Both the position numbers and the translations under genes were made by a program. From positions 1 to 59,078 of the forward strand of contig SXPJ01000039.1 in assembly GCA_005776395.1 (NCBI GenBank): a stretch of DNA of 59,078 nt, read 5' to 3'. Source of the DNA: Bdellovibrionales bacterium (GTDB lineage Bacteria; Bdellovibrionota; FAC87; UBA2466). A model generated the notes under the pieces. It searched no databases, had not been told where the DNA came from, and was given only the letters and a program-made list of their open reading frames with translations. Shown here one piece after another: positions 8,017 through 16,587 of this stretch; positions within the stretch are counted from its first letter, which is position 1; each line of letters starts with the position of its first letter.

Positions 8017-9003
8017 ATGAGTAGAAAAACTATCCTAATTACAGGTGGAGCCGGATATATAGGATCTAGTACTGCCTACTTTCTAAAACAAGAGGGCTTC
8101 GAACCCATTATTCTTGATAACTTCTCTACAAGCCATCGTCCTAAAAATTTTCTATTCTCTACTTATGAAGTGGACCTCACTAAATACGAAGAACTAAGCT
8201 CAATCTTTACAAAACTGCCTAAGATTTATGCCGTATTTCATTTCGCTGCAAAAGCTCTAGTCCCTGAATCCACGGAAAAAGCCTGGGACTATTTCCACAA
8301 CAACATTAATGCAACATTGAACATAGCCGAATGCGCAAAAGATTTCTCGGTTCCTTACTTTATTCATTCTTCTACCTGCGCAGTGTATGGAACTCCAAAA
8401 ACGATCCCTATAAAAGAAACCTCCTTACTTCTCCCCGAAACCCCCTATGGCCAAAGTAAACTAGCTTCAGAAAATGTTTTGCAACAATACTCTAAGTGGA
8501 AAAATCTCAGAGTTCTTAACCTAAGGTACTTTAATCCAGCAGGAGCCTTTCCTAACTCAGGTTTAGGAGAACTGCACCAACCCGAGACCCACTTGATTCC
8601 CAATCTAGTGATTAGCCTAATCCAAAACATTCCTTTTAAGATATTCGGCAATGACTACTCTACTCCTGATGGGACATGCATTCGAGATTTTATCCATATA
8701 AGGGATTTAGCTAAAGCTCATTTATTAGCTCTAAACTATCTTGAAAAACAGCCCCAAGTGACCTGTGAAACCTTAAACATAGGTAGAGGCAAAGGGATCT
8801 CAGTTCATGAAGTCATCCAAGTTGCAGAAAAAATTCTTCGGGTAAAAGCAAAAATCGAATTTCATCCCCGAAGGCCTGGTGATCCATCCGAACTCGTTGC
8901 CGACACCTCAGAAATGAAAAGCAAATTCCTGTGGACTCCGCAATTTTCACTGGAAAATATGATCGAAGATCATTGGAACTTTATTCAGGGTCGGTTAAGC
9001 TAG
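8017..9003 (+). CDS. galE: UDP-glucose 4-epimerase (extended SDR)
   Basis: NAD-dependent epimerase interconverting UDP-glucose and UDP-galactose for envelope glycans. The start chosen is the ATG at 8017 (AAAGGG five bases before it). The frame is open further upstream, but that part overlaps pilD and is not protein-like. The mature 328 residues begin MSRKTILITGGAGYIG, with the NAD motif GGAGYIG at 10-16, SSTCAVYG at 118-125 and the catalytic YGQSK at 144-148. Length and motifs match GalE. Close relatives acting on UDP-GlcNAc or UDP-glucuronate cannot be excluded by eye. Confidence 0.88.
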   Translation: MSRKTILITGGAGYIGSSTAYFLKQEGFEPIILDNFSTSHRPKNFLFSTYEVDLTKYEELSSIFTKLPKIYAVFHFAAKALVPESTEKAWDYFHNNINATLNIAECAKDFSVPYFIHSSTCAVYGTPKTIPIKETSLLLPETPYGQSKLASENVLQQYSKWKNLRVLNLRYFNPAGAFPNSGLGELHQPETHLIPNLVISLIQNIPFKIFGNDYSTPDGTCIRDFIHIRDLAKAHLLALNYLEKQPQVTCETLNIGRGKGISVHEVIQVAEKILRVKAKIEFHPRRPGDPSELVADTSEMKSKFLWTPQFSLENMIEDHWNFIQGRLS

Positions 9004-9008
9004 AAAAA

Positions 9009-9224
9009 ATGGAAATAAATCCCCCAAATAACAGTTGGAACAAATGCAGTATTTGTAAAAAACCTATCGGGTTTAACACGATTTACTACAAATGTTCCGT
9101 CTCAACCTGTAATCGAGTCCGTTTTCAACTTTATTTTTGCAGCGTGCCATGCTGGGATGCTCACCTACCTGGTGCTCGGCACAGAAGCTCTTATGCGAGC
9201 GAACAAAAATCCCCTTTAAAGTAA
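9009..9224 (+). CDS. Small zinc-finger protein
   Basis: This 71-residue protein starts at an ATG at 9009, five bases after the galE stop. The longer frame opening at 8931 would overlap galE. It contains CSICKKPIGF, then YKCSVSTCNRVRF, then YFCSVPCWDAHLPGARH: three Cys pairs and a closing His, enough for two small zinc sites of a treble-clef or ribbon type. The function is unknown. It is probably a DNA-, RNA- or protein-binding adapter. It is co-directional with galE and could be the last gene of that operon. Confidence 0.7.
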   Translation: MEINPPNNSWNKCSICKKPIGFNTIYYKCSVSTCNRVRFQLYFCSVPCWDAHLPGARHRSSYASEQKSPLK

Positions 9225-9374
9225 CCCTTCCTTCCCCCTTATTCTTTACCCCATTCCAATTTGTGCAAATTCTATAGTTTGTCTTGCCAGACGATCTGGG
9301 TTCCTGCATATATTAGGGCCTTTTAAATCATCAATGATTGTGAGGGGAAGCCCTTTTTCAATCTCGGAGGAACC

Positions 9375-11483
9375 ATGGAACTCGTTGTTATATTTGTGAT
9401 TGCTCTAGTCGCACTCGTCTTTGCGTTCTATTTGTCCAATTACGTCATGAAACAGGACGTAGGGACACCAGAAATGCAAAAAATATCTAATGCTATTAAA
9501 GAAGGTGCAGAGGCTTTCTTAAGGCGCCAAAACAAAACTATTACTTTGTTAAGCGTCATTTTTGCCGGCCTTCTTTTTGTATTCTACGCAAAATATAAAG
9601 GAGTCGATCTTGCTACAAGAATGACGGTTGGATTTCTTCTCGGAGCTCTTTCCTCTGGGTTATCAGGGTTCATCGGAATGTTCGTCTCCATCCGAGCTAA
9701 CATTAGAACTGCGGCAGCCGCGAGAACAAGCTTAAATAAAGCTCTTCAAATTAGCTTAAGGGGCGGTGCAGTTTCTGGTTTAGCCGTAGTAGCCTTAAGT
9801 CTTTTAGGTGTTACAGGATTGTTTGTGGCCTTTGGTGGCAACCTAAAGATGGAAGCCGTTCAATTAAAAGATATCGCTCTTCAGATAGTTGGATATGGTT
9901 TCGGAGCTAGTTTCGTAGCCCTGTTTGCTCAATTAGGGGGTGGAATCTACACAAAAGCTGCTGACGTAGGAGCTGATCTTGTAGGTAAAGTTGAAGTTGG
10001 AATCCCTGAAGATGATCCTCGTAATCCAGCAGTTATCGCTGATCTAGTGGGAGATAACGTCGGGGACTGTGCTGGCCGTGGAGCGGACCTATTTGAATCC
10101 ACAGCTGCTGAAAACGTGGGGGCGATGGTACTTGGGGCTTTCTTAGCTCAAAAAAATCCTGCCCTAGGAACTGGGGTTGTATTCTTTCCTTTAGTAGCTA
10201 GAGCTTTCGGAATTTTGGCCAGTATCGTGGGTATTTTCTGGGTCAAAATGAAAGATGAAGAATCTGATCCTATGGAAGCCTTAAATCATGGATATTATGT
10301 ATCCACGATTCTCTCAATTATTGGCTTCTACTTCGCTGTTAAATGGTTGCTGCCTTTCGAGGGCAGCATGTATTACTTCGCTGCAGGCGTAATCGGAGTC
10401 ATTACAAGTTTTGTATTCGTGTTGATTACCCAGTACTACACTGAATACCGATTCCGACCTGTCCGTTCAATTGCGGAATCCTGTGTTACGGGTCCTGCTA
10501 CTAACATTATTACTGGCCTTGCTGTAGGTATGGAGTGTACTGCAGCCCCTGTTATCACAATCTGCGTATCTATCTACTCTGCTTATTGGCTTGGTGAAAA
10601 AGCTGTCGTTGGCGGTGGATTGTATGGAACTGCTGTTGCAACGATGGGAATGCTTTCCACAGCAGCCTATATTCTAGCTATGGACACTTTCGGCCCTATC
10701 ACCGATAACGCTGGTGGTATCGTAGAAATGTCCGGACAACCTGAAGAGATTCGCAAACGTACCGATCGTTTAGATTCAGTGGGCAATACCACTAAAGCTT
10801 TGACGAAAGGTTATGCAATTGGAAGTGCAGCTTTAGCAGCCTTCCTCCTATTCTCAGCCTACTTAGATGAAGTTTCTGATCTTTTGGGTCGTGAGTTCCA
10901 TTCAGTGGACTTAGCCAAATTGGAAGTCTTCATTGGTGGATTAATCGGAGCAGGTTTAGTCTTCTTATTCTCCTCTTTAGCGATTAAAGCGGTAGGAAAC
11001 GTGGCTCAATACGTAATTCAAGAAGTCCGACGTCAGTTCCGTGAAAATCCTGGAATTATGGCTGGAACATCTCAACCTGACTACGGCAGTTGCGTAGACA
11101 TCGTTACTGTAGGCGCTTTAAAAGCCATGGTTGCTCCTGGAGTGTTAGCAGTTGTAGTTCCTCTGATTGTAGGTATTACTTTCAAATACTTGTCTAATGA
11201 ACCAGGACGAGGTGCAGAATCTGTTGCGGCTCTACTCATGGTTGGAACTATCGCAGGGATTCTCATGGCTACTTTCATGAATAATGCTGGTGGCGCATGG
11301 GACAATGCTAAGAAATATATCGAAACTGGAGTTCATGGTGGAAAACGCTCCGATGCTCACAAAGCAGCCGTAGTAGGTGACACTGTGGGTGACCCATTCA
11401 AAGACACTGCAGGTCCCTCACTTCACGTTTTAATTAAACTATTATCGACCATTACCCTGTTAATGGCTCCTCTGTTTATTTAA
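9375..11483 (+). CDS. hppA: Membrane-bound proton-pumping pyrophosphatase, K+-independent type
   Basis: Integral membrane pump (702 residues, about 16 helices) that couples pyrophosphate hydrolysis to proton export. The catalytic loop DVGADLVGKVE and DNVGDCAGRGADLFES are intact, as are the later DTVGDPFKDT ligands. In GNTTKALTKG the K+-site position is Lys474 with Thr477 three residues on, the combination known from K+-independent H+-pumping enzymes (K+-dependent ones carry Ala). GGAGG lies four bases before the ATG. A perfect 15-bp terminator hairpin follows. It gives the cell an ATP-free way to energise its membrane. Confidence 0.96.
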   Translation: MELVVIFVIALVALVFAFYLSNYVMKQDVGTPEMQKISNAIKEGAEAFLRRQNKTITLLSVIFAGLLFVFYAKYKGVDLATRMTVGFLLGALSSGLSGFIGMFVSIRANIRTAAAARTSLNKALQISLRGGAVSGLAVVALSLLGVTGLFVAFGGNLKMEAVQLKDIALQIVGYGFGASFVALFAQLGGGIYTKAADVGADLVGKVEVGIPEDDPRNPAVIADLVGDNVGDCAGRGADLFESTAAENVGAMVLGAFLAQKNPALGTGVVFFPLVARAFGILASIVGIFWVKMKDEESDPMEALNHGYYVSTILSIIGFYFAVKWLLPFEGSMYYFAAGVIGVITSFVFVLITQYYTEYRFRPVRSIAESCVTGPATNIITGLAVGMECTAAPVITICVSIYSAYWLGEKAVVGGGLYGTAVATMGMLSTAAYILAMDTFGPITDNAGGIVEMSGQPEEIRKRTDRLDSVGNTTKALTKGYAIGSAALAAFLLFSAYLDEVSDLLGREFHSVDLAKLEVFIGGLIGAGLVFLFSSLAIKAVGNVAQYVIQEVRRQFRENPGIMAGTSQPDYGSCVDIVTVGALKAMVAPGVLAVVVPLIVGITFKYLSNEPGRGAESVAALLMVGTIAGILMATFMNNAGGAWDNAKKYIETGVHGGKRSDAHKAAVVGDTVGDPFKDTAGPSLHVLIKLLSTITLLMAPLFI

Positions 11484-11505
11484 ACAGCCTGTATTTAAAC
11501 TCTTC

Positions 11506-11548
11506 AAAAGAGCTCTGGAGATTAACTCTCCAGAGCTCTTTTGCTTTT
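11506..11548 (+). terminator. Strong terminator after hppA
   Basis: A perfect 15-bp stem (11506-11520 with 11528-11542) and a 7-base loop are followed by a T-rich tail. The stem carries A-runs on the left, so it may act in both directions. It separates hppA from the exbB-exbD unit. Confidence 0.93.
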
Positions 11549-11575
11549 GACCCAATGGGTTACAGGGTCTATCCT
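11547..11575 (+). promoter_or_regulatory. Candidate sigma-70 promoter of exbB-exbD
   Basis: TTGACC (11547-11552) and TATCCT (11570-11575) are 17 bases apart, about 55 bases upstream of the exbB start and immediately after the hppA terminator. The boxes are recognisable but not perfect, so this is a sequence-based prediction. Confidence 0.5.
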
Positions 11576-11630
11576 ATTCACCACTCTATCAATCTGATAT
11601 CCTAAATATGACTTTCAAGGAGATCACAAC

Positions 11631-12254
11631 ATGGGCACAAATTTGGGACAACTTTTCTTAAATGGCGGTTGGGTTATGTGGCCGCTTTTGATCTTTTCAG
11701 TTCTTTCTTGGGCGGTTATTTTAGAAAGAATCTACACCTACCTCACCCTTCGACCTAAATTGGCTAAGACCGCAACCTCTTTAGTTCAAAGCCTTCGATC
11801 CGGAGATTCTAACACTGCCAAACAACTATGCATGTCCGACAAACCTCAAATCAGAGAAGTTTTCATCAATGCTCTCGAAACTAAACGCCCTCGTGAACTC
11901 GCAGAACGGATGACTGAACGCAGTCGAGTTAGATTAATGGCTCACTTGAAACGAAATTTGTGGATGCTAGGAACTATCGGGAGTGCCAGCCCTTTCGTAG
12001 GACTATTGGGAACAGTAGTGGGAATCGTGCGTGCTTTTCATGATATGGCAGAAAAAGGAGCGGGAGGGTTCTCGGTGGTCGCTGGAGGAATCTCTGAAGC
12101 TCTCATTGCAACGGCTGCAGGACTAATCGTAGCCATTATTGCCCTAATTACTTACAATATTTTCGTAACTACAGCCAACCAAACCATTAATGGGGTCAAA
12201 CTTGCTACGGAAGAACTCCTTGATCTAGCTTACGGTAATAATCCCACTAATTAA
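11631..12254 (+). CDS. exbB: ExbB/TolQ-type proton channel subunit
   Basis: Inner-membrane protein of the MotA/TolQ/ExbB family, 207 residues with three helices (about 12-32, 113-135 and 150-172). The family signature FVGLLGTVVGIVRAF and GGISEALIATAAGL are present. With ExbD it uses the proton gradient to drive TonB- or Tol-linked work at the outer membrane. AAGGAG precedes the ATG. The exbD gene follows after 11 bases. No tonB or tolA gene is in this unit, so the partner must be encoded elsewhere. Confidence 0.92.
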   Translation: MGTNLGQLFLNGGWVMWPLLIFSVLSWAVILERIYTYLTLRPKLAKTATSLVQSLRSGDSNTAKQLCMSDKPQIREVFINALETKRPRELAERMTERSRVRLMAHLKRNLWMLGTIGSASPFVGLLGTVVGIVRAFHDMAEKGAGGFSVVAGGISEALIATAAGLIVAIIALITYNIFVTTANQTINGVKLATEELLDLAYGNNPTN

Positions 12255-12265
12255 GAAGGTGCTCT

Positions 12266-12688
12266 ATGGCTATGAGATTTTCTGAAAATGAGGATGATGC
12301 AATCGTTGCAGAGATCAATATCACTCCTCTCACAGACATTTTTTTAGTGCTTTTGATTATTTTTATGATCTCTAGTTCAGCGATGCTTGAGGGTGGCCTC
12401 CAAGTTAAACTTCCCTCCGCGAAATCAACGACTCTCACCAAAGCCGGAACCGGTAAACCTATCTATGTTACTTTATCGAAAGATGGAAGAATTTCTGTAA
12501 ATAATATAGAAGCTACAGAATCTGCTTTGGCTCAAGTGATTAAAGAGGCTCTTCTTCAGTCTTCCGATAAAACGGTTGTGATTCGCGGTGATGAATCTAT
12601 CTTTTTAGGAAAGGCTGTTAAAATCATGGATGCGGCCCGCGCTGCAGGAGCTGATAAAATAGCTCTAGCCACTCAAGCTCCCACTTAA
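12266..12688 (+). CDS. exbD: ExbD/TolR-type proton channel subunit
   Basis: This 140-residue partner of ExbB has one N-terminal helix containing the essential proton-carrying Asp24 in ITPLTDIFLVLL, then a periplasmic domain with the usual GDESIFLGKAV segment. It starts 11 bases after exbB, with GAAGGTG ahead of the ATG. It is 3 bases from the end of the convergent C45 hydrolase gene, and no terminator is visible between them. Confidence 0.92.
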   Translation: MAMRFSENEDDAIVAEINITPLTDIFLVLLIIFMISSSAMLEGGLQVKLPSAKSTTLTKAGTGKPIYVTLSKDGRISVNNIEATESALAQVIKEALLQSSDKTVVIRGDESIFLGKAVKIMDAARAAGADKIALATQAPT

Positions 12689-12691
12689 AAA

Positions 12692-14395
12692 TCAACTAAA
12701 GGGAAGATAACTTGAGTAAGGCATTACTATCCGATCTAAATTTTCTTTTCGATAGGGCTTCTTAGCCAGTGCAATTTTTTTAACCGTCTGATCTCGTAAA
12801 TCCGGATGAGAGGCCAAATCCAAATATTGCTTAACAGCCTCTTCTCTCTTCCCTTGTAGATCTATACTTCGGGCCCAATAGAGCCAAATTTCAAAATATT
12901 CTGGTGGAAAAAAATCCCTATTGAGACGAATTTTCTCCGCTTCGATAAAGTTTTTAGCTGCTAAAAACATGCTAGCAGCCTCCTCGTAAGCCCCCTCTTT
13001 TAATGCTAACAGCCCTGAAATGAGTCGAACCTCAGGAAAGTCCTCGCTATTTAAAGTCTCCACCAACTCTGCCCTTGCTTCCTTTATTTTGCCCTCAAAG
13101 CAATGAATGAATGAATGAATAAAGTGATGTTTGGCCTTGCGTCGTCCTGGGCTTTGAAAAACATATCCGTCGAAATGCTTACCAGTTCTGCCATTGGCCC
13201 CCGAGAATATAGCCCCCATATCATATTCAAAATACTGACCTAACTGAACTGGGGCATCGCCTTCAGCAAAATAGGCTTTCATATTTTCCAAATCCCAAAC
13301 AACGCTCTGAACATTATAAATTTGTGAAACAGTGCGATTCATAATCTTCTCGGTTTCCCAGTAGGGATCCCAATGATCACTGATAGCCTTTACCGCTTCA
13401 GAGATATCAAAGTTATCTCCAGATTTTTCAATGATCTGCTTTAATCTTTTTGCACGTGAATAGTTATCCCACACCATTCTTTCGGTCGTAGCATACTCTT
13501 TTGCAGCAGGTTCCGCCGTTTGATAAAAATTGGAATGAGTTAAAGTGGGATTGTTTTCATTTAACCATCTAATGCCTGCAGCCTTGGGATGGGTTTCATA
13601 AACAAAAGCTTTTCGAGTTTTTCCATCTGCAACGACAAAAGCCCACGAAGAGGCTACTTTAAAATTTCTTAAAATTTCTAATGCTTCATTTAAACTTCGA
13701 GCTCTTCTAAGGATCTCCTCGCCTATGACAAAAGGCAAATGACCCTTCAAGTTAGTTTCAAAACAATAATGTTGATGAAGGGCCACACTAATCTGAGCTT
13801 CATTGACTCCCGTAATTCCTGCAACGGGAACCCCTGCAGTAGAAAACCCGATGTATCGCAACGTATTTTTGGGGGCCATCATTTGAATGACAGGATAACG
13901 ATCCCAATATCCGACTCCAGGAAAATCTAAATTCCTAGCTTGGAGAAATTTTTTTCCATTATGAACAAAACTAGAGCATCCAAATAAGGGGGGAGGAGAA
14001 ACATCAATAAAATTCACAGCGCCAAGTCGGCCCGCATAAGCCTGAAGCAAAGGCAATAAATCCGGCAATACAAGAGGGGTCAATAATTTCTGAAACGGCA
14101 ATTTAGCTCCAGCTGCAACACCTAGAATTCTGTCTCGAGCATGATCTGGAACCTGTTTAACTAACTGGTTAACCAATCCTGGATCCACAATTTTTTGCAA
14201 CAGTGGAACAACCAAATTATGAGGAAAGGATTTTGGTTTGTTTTTTAATAATCGCTCCCAAAAGTCTCCATAGAATCCTACCATCCCCTCGTGGACTCGA
14301 GTTCCCATTATCTCAGCATGTTGTCGCCCTATTTCAAAATCGGTTCCAGAAGTATGAAGTACTGTTGTAGGTTGTGCTGGCCATAAATGTTTCAT
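12692..14395 (-). CDS. C45/choloylglycine-type Ntn hydrolase fused to TPR-like repeats
   Basis: This 567-residue protein has its N-terminal 400 residues resembling C45 autoproteolytic acyltransferase/hydrolase enzymes (6-APA acyltransferase, acid ceramidase-like). The expected nucleophile is Cys140 in PPLFGCSSF, followed by ARNLDFPG and later GVNEAQISVALHQH. Cleavage before Cys140 would create the active enzyme. About 150 helical residues with TPR-like spacing follow (from about 415). No signal peptide is visible. The substrate is unknown. N-acyl amides are plausible from the family. A small TTCA tetranucleotide run lies inside at 13102-13119. Confidence 0.7.
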   Translation of the reverse strand: MKHLWPAQPTTVLHTSGTDFEIGRQHAEIMGTRVHEGMVGFYGDFWERLLKNKPKSFPHNLVVPLLQKIVDPGLVNQLVKQVPDHARDRILGVAAGAKLPFQKLLTPLVLPDLLPLLQAYAGRLGAVNFIDVSPPPLFGCSSFVHNGKKFLQARNLDFPGVGYWDRYPVIQMMAPKNTLRYIGFSTAGVPVAGITGVNEAQISVALHQHYCFETNLKGHLPFVIGEEILRRARSLNEALEILRNFKVASSWAFVVADGKTRKAFVYETHPKAAGIRWLNENNPTLTHSNFYQTAEPAAKEYATTERMVWDNYSRAKRLKQIIEKSGDNFDISEAVKAISDHWDPYWETEKIMNRTVSQIYNVQSVVWDLENMKAYFAEGDAPVQLGQYFEYDMGAIFSGANGRTGKHFDGYVFQSPGRRKAKHHFIHSFIHCFEGKIKEARAELVETLNSEDFPEVRLISGLLALKEGAYEEAASMFLAAKNFIEAEKIRLNRDFFPPEYFEIWLYWARSIDLQGKREEAVKQYLDLASHPDLRDQTVKKIALAKKPYRKENLDRIVMPYSSYLPFS

Positions 14396-14472
14396 AGTTA
14401 GAATTTACTTGAAATAGCCATTCAATGCCATCTTTTCTATCAATGAAACTATCCTAAGTGATTCGGCTTAGA

Positions 14473-14478
14473 TATAAT
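14473..14478 (+). promoter_or_regulatory. Candidate -10 box (TATAAT) upstream of the tld operon
   Basis: A perfect TATAAT lies 41 bases before the membrane-protein start in the 123-base divergent gap. No good -35 box is found 16-18 bases upstream. This is a weak prediction. Confidence 0.3.
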
Positions 14479-14518
14479 AAGAGCCAAAGTTTCATTTCAA
14501 TGACTCTCTACATCAACT

Positions 14519-15187
14519 ATGAATCTCATTGGTACCAGTGCTAAAAAAACTCTGAGTTTTGCAAAACAGAATCCTCTCCTACTTTTTTTGATTCAAATTC
14601 CGGTAGGGTTACTTGGGGTCCTTCAAAGTTTATTAGAGCCCTATCTTGAATGGCATCCAGTCGTAGCATTGATAATTTTACTTCCTCTTTTTTCTATGGG
14701 TTCAAGCCTAAGCACAGCCCTTACTTTTTTAGTGGTACAAACTCGAAACTCCGATACTCACTCTAATTTTTCCCACGACTGGAAGAGGCTTACCGATCGA
14801 TTTACTTCTTTAGCAGGATCATCCTTCATAGTGGCCCTATTTTTCGGCTTAGGCTTAGCAGCTTTAATCCTGCCTGGCTTTTATTTTCTTGCGATTTATA
14901 TTTTCGTTCCAATTTTGGCAGTAAGTGCCCCTCCCCAACCCATCTCCCAGTACCTTTACAAATCTAAAAAGATGATCACCCAGAGCCGGAAAATTCTTTT
15001 CACTACAATAGGTCTTGTTACTCTAAGTTTTTTAGCAGAACTCCCATTGAGTCTAATCGCAAATTTTTTATCTAGTTTTTTTGGAGGGGCCTTAATCATA
15101 GATGCTGCAGCAACCATGATGTTAGGTGCTTTGCTCGATTGCTTTATTGTTTTCTACTTTTTAAATCTTCAATCGAAAGGAACTTAA
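14519..15187 (+). CDS. Unknown multi-pass membrane protein
   Basis: This 222-residue protein has about five to six hydrophobic helices. The segment LILPGFYFLAIYIFVPILAVSAPP, here described by position about 119-142, is the pattern seen in DUF975 and glycerophosphodiester-phosphodiesterase membrane-domain proteins (a helix opening with LPG). There is no catalytic motif. Its stop TAA shares one base with the ATG of tldD (TAATG), so translation is coupled and the genes form one operon. The role is unknown; it may be a membrane factor that goes with TldD/E. Confidence 0.65.
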   Translation: MNLIGTSAKKTLSFAKQNPLLLFLIQIPVGLLGVLQSLLEPYLEWHPVVALIILLPLFSMGSSLSTALTFLVVQTRNSDTHSNFSHDWKRLTDRFTSLAGSSFIVALFFGLGLAALILPGFYFLAIYIFVPILAVSAPPQPISQYLYKSKKMITQSRKILFTTIGLVTLSFLAELPLSLIANFLSSFFGGALIIDAAATMMLGALLDCFIVFYFLNLQSKGT

Positions 15188-16587
15188 TGAAATCCATTTC
15201 AGAACTCCTTGAAAAAACTCTTACTAACTCCCCTTACTGGGCAGAGGCTCGATATCACCGCAGAAACTCGCAATCAGTCTCGGTGCAAAAAGGTTTAGTT
15301 AAACAGGCCAAATCTAACTTAACTTCAGGAGTGGGAATTAGAGTCCTTGTAAATGGAGCTTGGGGATTTTCCTCAACCTCCGATTTAACCCCTCAGTCAC
15401 TTGAGAAAGCTCTTAAGTTAGCAATCGATTGTGCAAAATCTTTAAGCCAACTCAAAAAGACTCTCGTTAAAAAACTACCTGAAACAAACTTAGCTCGAGG
15501 AGAATTTAAAATTGAAGGATATGAATCTCTTAAAGAGATGCCTTTTGAACAAAAACTCCAAGCCGTTTTAAAGGCCGAAGAGCTAACCCGAAAAAACTCA
15601 AAACTAATTCAAAGTGCAACTTGTCTTTATAACGAATTTTTTGAAGACAAAGTTATTGTGACCACTGACGGGGCAAATGCAATTTCAAAGTTAGCCCGAA
15701 ATGAAATTAAGCTCGGAGCTATCGCCTCGAAAGATGGTGAAATGGCAGAAAGTCATGAGTCAGTGGGAAAAACTGGCAGTTGGAATTGTCTTTTTTCACG
15801 CTCAAGCCTAAATGAAATGGCTGACAATGCAGCAAAGCTAGCCGTGGATCGTCTCTCGGCTCCAAGGATTCCAGGCGGTAATGCCACTCTCATCTTATCT
15901 CCGGCCATGGTTGGCCTGCTCTCGCATGAAGCCATCGGACATACAGTAGAAGCCGACTTCGTTCTTTCTGGATCTGTAGCTCAAGGAAAATTAGGAACTC
16001 AAGTTGCAAGCCCATTGGTCACAATGAGTGACAGCGGTACAGTCTCAGGAGTGCAATATAGCGGAGGGGAACTTCTTGTTGATGATGAAGGGGTTCTCAC
16101 AAAAAAAACCACAATCATCAAAAATGGCATCTTAAATTCTTATCTTCATAACCGAGAATCGGCGGCCATCTTTGAAGTTGAGCCCACTGGCAACGGTCGA
16201 GCATGGCTATATTACGATGAACCCCTTATCCGAATGAGAAATACTTACATCGAACCTGGCAATCAGAGTTTGGATGAAATTATTGCATTCACTAAAGAAG
16301 GATACCTAGTAGACTGCCCCTTGGGAGGCCAAGCTGATGCGACCGGTGAATTTATGTTTGGCGCTCAGAAAGTCACTAAAATTGAAAATGGGAAACTTAC
16401 AAAAATGTATCGGGGAGCCACAATCTCAGGCCAAGCATTCGAAGTTCTATCAACTGTAGATGCAGTCTCTAAAGAATTTCTTTTGGATTTAGGATCCGGT
16501 TATTGTGGTAAAGGGCAACCCGCAAAGGTTGATGCGGGTGGACCTTATGTTCGTTGCCGAGCTACTATCGGGGGAGTTCAAGAATGA
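15187..16587 (+). CDS. tldD: Metalloprotease TldD
   Basis: Subunit of the TldD/TldE zinc protease that processes modified peptides and unstructured peptides. The start at 15187 is supported by AAAGGA five to ten bases upstream; the longer frame would overlap the membrane-protein gene. The mature 466 residues carry the zinc motif HEAIGH in LLSHEAIGHTVEADF and the glycine-rich C-terminal GSGYCGKGQPAKVD. Its end overlaps the tldE start by four bases (ATGA). All catalytic residues are present. Confidence 0.93.
   Translation: MKSISELLEKTLTNSPYWAEARYHRRNSQSVSVQKGLVKQAKSNLTSGVGIRVLVNGAWGFSSTSDLTPQSLEKALKLAIDCAKSLSQLKKTLVKKLPETNLARGEFKIEGYESLKEMPFEQKLQAVLKAEELTRKNSKLIQSATCLYNEFFEDKVIVTTDGANAISKLARNEIKLGAIASKDGEMAESHESVGKTGSWNCLFSRSSLNEMADNAAKLAVDRLSAPRIPGGNATLILSPAMVGLLSHEAIGHTVEADFVLSGSVAQGKLGTQVASPLVTMSDSGTVSGVQYSGGELLVDDEGVLTKKTTIIKNGILNSYLHNRESAAIFEVEPTGNGRAWLYYDEPLIRMRNTYIEPGNQSLDEIIAFTKEGYLVDCPLGGQADATGEFMFGAQKVTKIENGKLTKMYRGATISGQAFEVLSTVDAVSKEFLLDLGSGYCGKGQPAKVDAGGPYVRCRATIGGVQE

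Noticed and set aside
8931-9008. Longer N-terminus of the small zinc-finger gene
   Set aside because: It overlaps the end of galE and lacks Cys motifs; the ATG at 9009 is a better start.
9315-9358. AGGGC/GCCCT stem with a T-run before hppA, read as an attenuator
   Set aside because: Arms are only five bases with a large asymmetric interior, and the predicted transcription start overlaps the left arm; not strong enough.
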